Below, piece by piece: positions 58,332 through 64,000 of a stretch of 64,000 nucleotides of DNA (its first letter is position 1; each line of letters begins with the position of its first letter). The position numbers and the translations under genes were made by a program. The stretch spans positions 26,852,425-26,916,424 of the forward strand of contig CM053260.1 of NCBI GenBank assembly GCA_028583405.1, read 5' to 3'. This stretch comes from Pogonophryne albipinna (Eukaryota; Chordata; Actinopteri; Perciformes; Artedidraconidae). The notes beneath the pieces were generated by a model. The model was given only the letters and a program-made list of their open reading frames with translations. It was not told the DNA's origin and did no database searches.

Positions 58332-59124
58332 TAGTTGTGATAAAAGATTTGCTAGTGAAGACAAGGAGTCTTTGACAGCTGAGGGGGGTCTGTAACATCT
58401 CACTACCATGACCTTTTGACCCTTTGCCACTTCTATATTTATGGCTAAAAATTCAAATTGCTTACTGATCGATTTGGAAACTAATGTGGTTACACTGAAC
58501 TTATTCTTAACATAAATGGCAACGCCACCACCTTTATTAAGCCGGTCGGTACGATACACATTAAAACCATTTAAGGCAATGTCAGAGGCCAAAATAGATT
58601 TGTTTAGCCAGGTTTCTGATAAAACAATGACATCAGCGTCAGTCGAGTTTGCCCAGATACGGACAAAATCTAGTTTACCTAACAGACTGCGCACATTCAA
58701 GTGGATGAAACCCAACCCAGACCTAGCTTTAAAATCAGCAGGAGTAGCGATCTGACTACTACTACTGGGCGGACCAGGGTTTGTCATAGTCTGCTCCATC
58801 ATTCAACAGTAGTTTTCCATTCACCTGTCTCACCTGTTTTCCACACCCACTCGTTAGCTCACTCTCTTTCTCTTCTGCACCCATTAGTTTATGCCAGTAT
58901 TTAAACCCGCACCTTACACACACTCTTTGCCAGATTGTACTTTGCCTCATGCTTGTCTTTCCCGCGTTGTATACCAGATTGCCTACCCGGTTCCGACCCT
59001 GCCTGTCCTCGATCTGCCTGCTCTGCCTGTTCCCTGATCCTGCCTGTCCCTCGACTATCCTGTCTGGCCTGTTATCCGACCCTGCCTGTATCTACGCTGA
59101 CCGCCTCGCTTACTCCCTGACTCT
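58332..59124. repeat. 793-bp direct duplication, copy 2
   Basis: See 55693-56485. Its left edge joins the gypsy sequence GGGACGTCAG, which normally lies just before the polypurine tract of such elements. Confidence 0.9.
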
Positions 59125-59281
59125 CTGCCTGTCCCTGACTCACCTTCTGCCCGCTGTCCTCCGGTGCGTTAAACTGCTCGGTTGGTATTCCTCAGATCCA
59201 GTGGAATCTCCAATAAAGTTTATTACCAATTCTCCTTGGTTTCTCGAGTGCTGCATTTGGGTTCTCCTTAAGATTGTGACA
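58782..59281 (+). repeat. Complete gypsy LTR (500 bp)
   Basis: TG...CA ends. Contains CAGTATTTAAACCC (TATA-like), a CCTGCCTGTC-rich region and CCAATAAAGTTTATT (polyadenylation signal). The last 157 bases are missing from the left LTR copy. Confidence 0.8.
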
Positions 59282-59673
59282 GGGTTAGGTTGTACATTTC
59301 CTGACAGTAATAACAACAACAAAAACAGGCAACTTTTCTTCTTAAACGACACACATACATTGTCATCTAATTTAGAAACACCGGAAAAGTCTGCGAGAGT
59401 GTGATTCGAGCTTAAGAAGCAGTCCTGAAGAACCATCATCGCAGGAAAACAAAAAAGACAAACATATTTTGTCGAGCAGATTGACTGTGACAAGGCAACC
59501 GGTAATTGTTTGAGCAACACATCCGAACCTTTGCAGGGGATGCCCACTGCGGGTGGCAGAACAGACCTGAATCCAGAAGACTCCTCAGAAAGACTAGAGA
59601 TCTTCTCATAGTCCAAAACAGTTAACAGGCACAGCAGAATCCCGATATGGGCCATTTCCCCAGACCAGCACAC
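59282..59673 (-). CDS. LINE ORF N-terminus with 2A-like end
   Basis: About 130 codons starting MCWSGEMAHIGILLCLLTVL. It contains a hydrophobic run FLLLLLLSGNVQPNP at its end. Together with the GP that follows on the far side of the gypsy insertion this gives the NPGP signature of 2A-like or signal sequences known at the N-terminus of some CR1-group LINEs. The codon phase matches across the target duplication, so the uninterrupted ORF would be 1,099 codons. Confidence 0.7.
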
Positions 59674-59689
59674 ATTATCCGCGATGTTC

Positions 59690-60278
59690 CTGGAGCAAAA
59701 TCAGCACAGCAGCAAAGGACAGGCGAAAACAGCAGCGTGGAAGCGCTCCGGTCCCTCCGTGGTATCCCCGGGGTGAAAGCAGGCCTCTGCAACAGCAGAA
59801 CCAGGACAGGTGGAAAGCAGGCCCCAGCCGTGGTAAAATCCTCCTCCGTACCGCAGCACACGCCCGGTGGAAGCAGGCCAAGCCCGAAGCGTGGATCCAC
59901 TCTGTCTCTCCGCGACGACTCCGGGGTAAAAACCTCTCCAGTACAGCCGTATTCTACAGGTGGGAGCAGGCCTCCGTAGATCGCAGATCGCAGGCAGCAA
60001 CAGGTGGAGCCGCTCCGTCTCTTCGTGACGAGCAGGCCTCCGTAAAATCGCAGATCGCATACAGCAACAGGTGGAGCCGCTCCGTCTCTTCGCGACGTCT
60101 CCGGAGGAAAAACACCTCAGTACAGCCGTACTCGACAGGTGGGAGTAGGCCTCGGCAGATCGCAGACAACTAAAACTACTACTTGTATAAGCAGGGATGG
60201 CTAAAAGTTTGTAAGCAGGAGAGCTAGATGCTAACAGATATGCCAAATGCTAACAGGTAGTGCGAGCCTGTAGAAAAT
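59690..60278 (-). promoter_or_regulatory. LINE 5' UTR with repeated units
   Basis: GC-rich and internally repetitive. The word GTACAGCCGTA recurs 180 bases apart (59940, 60120), and a ~70-base block containing GGTGGAGCCGCTCCGTCTCT is present twice (60004, 60071). Repeated 5' units act as internal promoters in some LINEs; that role is inferred here. Confidence 0.5.
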
Positions 60279-62450
60279 CAGTTCCTTCATTTTAGATAAG
60301 ATAAGATGTACTTTATTGATCCCAAATTGGGACTTTTTGTTATGCTTTAGTATAAGTAATATACGGTATATCCATGATGAGTTTATAGATGAATAGTTTT
60401 AATATTTATCAACGTACAAAAGTGATTACAGCTCTGGGCAGGCTTCTCTTTGCATAAAGGGTGAAGAAGTGTTTTCAACAGCGGTGTGCAGGATTTTATT
60501 TTGTATTAACTTATTTATTTACTCACTCTTACGTTCTTAATTTAATGAGGACAAACTCAGAGATAATTTAAGTTTTTCTTTCACACAGGACTATATGAAA
60601 TATGTTTTTACCTGCAGTGTTTTTACAAGACTTTAAACCTGCACTCACATCTGAACACTTATGTAAATATATTTAACAGTACAAATATGTATATGTCCAT
60701 TTAAATCAACAGTTGCTATATCACTTGATCACTTTATTTTTTAATATTCTTTTAATTATTTGTATTCTATTTTATCTTTATTTTTTACCTTGTGTGAATC
60801 CTGTTTTTTTCACTCTGACTCTGTTTCTGCTAAAAACAGCTGCATTTCCACACAGGGATAAATAAAGTTCAATCTTAACTTGTCTTATCTATTATGTGGA
60901 CTACTTATTGACTGAACAACCAGATTTCCAGTTTTCGTGAAAACATCCGACATCGGGATAAAATATGTTGAGAAAAAACAGAAAAAAAACAATACAGGTA
61001 AGACATGACAATCTTGTTGTTGATTAGCTCACACAGAACCATCTTTAATCATAGCCTACACAATGCAGTGACAGGTAGGACATCAGAGGGTGTGTCGTAG
61101 ATGAGTTACCTTAACACTCAGGTCATTAGAATACATTTATTACATCACATACACACTGGTGATCGAAGTAAAGCAATTATATTGTTGTAAAACTGCAAAA
61201 GTCTTAAAATGATTTGGCAGGAAACACACATTACGAGCAGAAAGACAGATGGCTAGTCATGGTACAAAGATTATCCTCTGTGAACAAATGAATACATCAA
61301 GATCAGGGGTTACATCTATTGATTATGTAATTAGTAATACTACTTCTATGTTTTATTAACTAAGATTTAAATCATACATCGGTGATAAATACTTAATCAA
61401 ATCGGCTCACTCAATTAACATTTTACAATTATCACCTAAGGTCCAAAAGGAAATGTAACTTCAGTTTATATCTTCCACGTTACCAAACTATATTTTCCTC
61501 AAACGTGATTGGTCCAATGGTGACGGGATGGAGCTGATCTTGGTTTTCAACGGAGCGATATGTCCTTCTTCTACAGTGCTGTGATATAAGAGGGATATAA
61601 TGATTAGACACATATACAGTATATATATATATATAAATAAAGGTCCCCTATTATACTGTTTTTCATCAATATATTATAGTTCTCGGTTATATACGAAACT
61701 TGTCTCTGAAGTGTTTGGCTCCAAACACCAAACAGATCATTGCAGCATTACCCATAATCCCCTCTGTTTCAGCCCTATTTCATAAGTGCTGATTCTCTGT
61801 CTGTTACTTTAGATGAAAATAAGGAGCCCCTCCCCACGCCCCTCTGAGAGATTTGGTTAGAAAGAACACAATGGTGCTCTAGGAGGAGATTCAGGTGATA
61901 AGGTGTGGGGGGGGGGGGGGTTACCTTGGTTGGTGATTGGCTAATGGTTACACAAGCCAACACATCGTTATGACATCATAAAGTGGCCAAAATCTGATCA
62001 GCTCATTTTCAGACAGGTTTTTATAGAAATGGATCAAAAAGAGAGAGAATCTTTGTTCCTGAAACTTTCAGAGTCTCTTTACACAGAGGGGACACATGTT
62101 GATGTAGAAGAGACATGAAGAAGAGGGGACACATGTTGATGTAGAAGAGACATGAAGAAGAGGGGACACATGTTGATGTAGAAGAGACATGAAGAAGAGG
62201 GGACACATGTTGATGTAGAAGAGACATGAAGAAGAGGGGACACATGTTGATGTAGAAGAGACATGAAGAAGAGGGGACACATGTTGATGTAGAAAATACA
62301 TGACAAAGTGGATGTTGCATAATAGGTGACCTTTAAAAACCTTATAAAATCTCCATGGTGTGTCGGTTGGTGCTGGGGTTCAAAGTGCCGTCTCTAGTTT
62401 TATATGAACATTACTAACTGTATGTGTTGACTGTGTGCATGCACATTTAC
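60279..62450. repeat. Right arm of inverted duplication, outer part
   Basis: Reverse complement of 660-5170 without the LINE. Contains the uninterrupted single target of the LINE at about 61560-61695, a short poly-G (61905-61920) and the 37-bp minisatellite. Confidence 0.8.
62085..62300. repeat. 37-bp minisatellite
   Basis: Units start GAGGGGACACATGTTGATGT. GACACATGTT recurs at 62091, 62128, 62165, 62202, 62239 and 62276, exactly 37 apart. The corresponding sites near 690, 6830 and 63870 have one copy. Confidence 0.95.
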
Positions 62451-62804
62451 CTTCACAAATGACACCAGCATCTTCGCTGTGAACACAGTTGTGGGATCCT
62501 ATTCCAGAATGAACGCAGGCCTTAAGTGATATCTCGTTCCCTGAACACTCAAGATCATCGAACAAAATGGGTCCAGTTCCCTGTCCAAAATGTGACCCTT
62601 GTTTTGCTTCTACAGCCCGGCCACAACCCAGCTGTCCACAAACCACCTGGGCATCGTTCAGATCCCATCTGTAGTCACACACAGTTCCCCACGTGCCGTT
62701 GTGAAACACCTCCACTCAGCCGGAGCAGGAGTTGGTGGAGCCGACCAGCCTCACTGGAGGACTTGGTGGTGGTGGAGTTGGTTTAATCGTTATCGCAGAT
62801 CCTG
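62451..62804 (-). pseudogene. SRCR-domain exon with premature stop
   Basis: A 354-bp phase 1-1 exon: acceptor CTTTGACTTCAG, donor GTAAAT. It encodes AGSAITIKPTPPPPSPP, then VRLVGSTNSCSG and, after an in-frame [75 protein letters not shown]. The TGA stands where Arg (CGA) is expected, a typical CpG transition. Otherwise all SRCR cysteines are present. It is the best-preserved SRCR unit in the window and homologous to 7005-7346. Confidence 0.85.
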
Positions 62805-63096
62805 CTGAAGTCAAAGAACAAACATCTGTCAACCCATATGGCAGCTCAGGTTGCAATTGTGCAATCATCTGAATTCCTTCACTTGAACTTTACTTGATCA
62901 TTTAATCATTCGGCGCTTTTGCTTTGTTAAGAAAAAACAGGTTTAATTGTTGTATTTGCATATTGCGATGGATGAGAATTCCCAGTTTGTATTGTACAAG
63001 TTAGGATCATAAACCTGTGTTTTCGATTCTTTTTAAAAAAAAAGGACAAACATACAAGCTTAAACCTAAGTTGTGTTATTTAATATTGAGTTATAG

Positions 63097-63522
63097 CAGG
63101 GGTGTCCAAACTTTTTTCAAAGAGGGCCAAAATAGGGCTTGGCCACTCACTAGAGGTCAGGTTTATAGCCTCATAAGTGAAGTTATAAGTTAGAAAAATC
63201 CATCAAATGTATATAAATGATGCTTGATACAACAGCCTACATGACACCTTTCCATAGGGTTTCATTTATTCTGTTAGCAGCTCATTCTTTAAAACAGAAG
63301 CCTTAGATTGCTCATCATTGGAGGAAATAGGAAGAGTATATTTCAAGGTTGTTATATAAATAAGTTATTACTTTTTTTTCTTGTCAACTTAGATTTGTTA
63401 GAACATGTTTTCAACTTGAATTGACTGAAAGTGGGCTTATTAACACATGAACACTAACATATGTGTACAGATATATTTAAGAAGTACAAGACCAGCTCAA
63501 GTTTAATTTGTGGGCCGCATCC
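63097..63522. mobile_element. Truncated hAT element copy (2)
   Basis: Same target, same CAGGGGTGTCCAAAC terminus and same truncation as 6247-6671; duplicated with the SRCR unit. Confidence 0.7.
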
Positions 63523-63680
63523 CATAATCCCCTCTGTTTCAGCCCTGTTTCAAAAGTGCTGATTCTCTGTCTGTTACTTTAGATGAAAATAAGGAGCCCC
63601 TCCCCACGCCACTCTGAGAGAGATTTGGTTAAAGATAACACAATAGTGCTCCAGGAGGATATTCCGGTGATAAGGTGTGT

Positions 63681-63711
<31 letters not shown>

Positions 63712-64000
63712 TTGCTGATTGGCTAATGGTTACTCAACCCAAAAAAACGTCACAAAGGGGCCAAAATCTGATCAGCTCATTTTCAGACAGGTTTTTATAT
63801 AAATGGATCAGGACAATAAGAGAGAGAATCTTTTTTCCTGAAACTTTCAGAGTCTCTTTCCACAGAGGGGACACATGTTGATGTCGAAAATACATGAACA
63901 AGTGGATTTTTCATAATAGGTGACCTTTAAAACCATAAAAAATCTCTTTTGTATGTCGGTTGGTGCTGGGGTACAAAGTGCTGTCTCTAGTTTTATATGA
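63523..64000. other. Flank of a further SRCR unit, cut by window edge
   Basis: Matches 6672-6955 and 61755-62400, the sequence that lies 3' of an SRCR exon on the minus strand. The next SRCR exon is expected just beyond 64000. A poly-G run of about 30 bases sits at 63680-63710. Confidence 0.6.

Larger units (their letters stand above)
56143..59281 (+). mobile_element. Ty3/gypsy chromovirus, rearranged
   Basis: LTR-type ends TGTCATAG ... TTGTGACA with GGGTT on both sides. In order: the first 343 bases of the LTR (56143-56485), a 127-base inverted piece of its own chromodomain (56482-56608), the polymerase from the end of RNase H through integrase and chromodomain (56606-58285), a second copy of LINE endonuclease DNA (58332-58781) and a complete LTR (58782-59281). 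Protease, reverse transcriptase and gag are absent. The complete LTR is flanked as a simple insertion would be; the middle looks secondarily inserted or misassembled. Confidence 0.75.
53077..60278 (-). mobile_element. CR1/Rex1-like LINE, nearly full length, gypsy-interrupted
   Basis: Minus strand. The 3' end, with three GAAAT-type tail repeats, is at 53077, and the 5' UTR with repeated GC-rich units runs to 60278. The left arm of the inverted duplication has the empty site near 5180-5190. An LTR retroelement (56143-59281, 5-bp duplication GGGTT) sits inside the ORF. The LINE's own sequence is about 4.06 kb. Confidence 0.9.

Noticed and set aside
62085..62300. CRISPR-like array
   Set aside because: Direct 37-bp repeats without unique spacers in a vertebrate intron; it is a minisatellite.

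Overview
The window reads as a piece of a ray-finned (teleost) fish genome. The evidence is the mixture of L2 and CR1/Rex1-like LINEs, hAT, TTAA-target and TIR DNA elements, a chromodomain Ty3/gypsy element, an endogenous retrovirus with a tRNA-Trp primer site, intron-split host exons (SRCR, THAP) and no compact operons. The species cannot be named from the sequence. There is one 1,000-base assembly gap (42355-43354).

The outer frame is host sequence from a multi-SRCR (scavenger receptor cysteine-rich) locus read on the minus strand. SRCR exons lie at 7005-7346 and 62451-62804, a linker-exon remnant lies near 5875-5944, an inverted exon stub lies at 611-659, and the flank of a further unit runs off the right edge. 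Both full exons carry an in-frame TGA. The stretch 611-5600 is an inverted copy of 51230-62451, so the outer parts form a very large imperfect inverted repeat. Because each arm has received insertions the other lacks, the arms serve as each other's empty sites.

Left part (1-23 kb): an internally deleted LINE with an unusually long (about 121 bp) target duplication (1193-3674); a three-level nest of DNA elements (7487-10064); two possible minus-strand exons split by a truncated L2 LINE (11398-12880); a nested TIR element (14180-15824); a minus-strand THAP-domain gene (about 16.7-20.0 kb) whose second coding exon is split by a 1.5 kb hAT element with a perfect 8-bp target duplication; and a 2.57 kb Charlie/Buster-like hAT element (20234-22800) with perfect 15-bp ends and a frameshifted transposase.

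Middle (23-42 kb): three tandem copies of a 2.88 kb segment. The first is interrupted by a 9.75 kb endogenous retrovirus (23469-33217, minus strand) whose two 784-bp LTRs look identical although its genes are badly decayed. The uninterrupted copies preserve its empty site. The third copy ends in a large palindrome running into the gap.

Right part (43-64 kb): an LTR-flanked element with a Pro/Val-rich repeat ORF; a satellite of 147-bp units, each carrying a palindromic RFX-type X-box; a hairpin cluster; an L2-type LINE remnant; a TTAA-target element; and a nearly complete CR1/Rex1-like LINE (53077-60278) broken exactly at its 2A-like Asn-Pro-Gly-Pro motif by a rearranged chromovirus. Almost everything here is mobile DNA. 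The only host coding sequence I can support is SRCR, THAP and possibly one more minus-strand exon pair.
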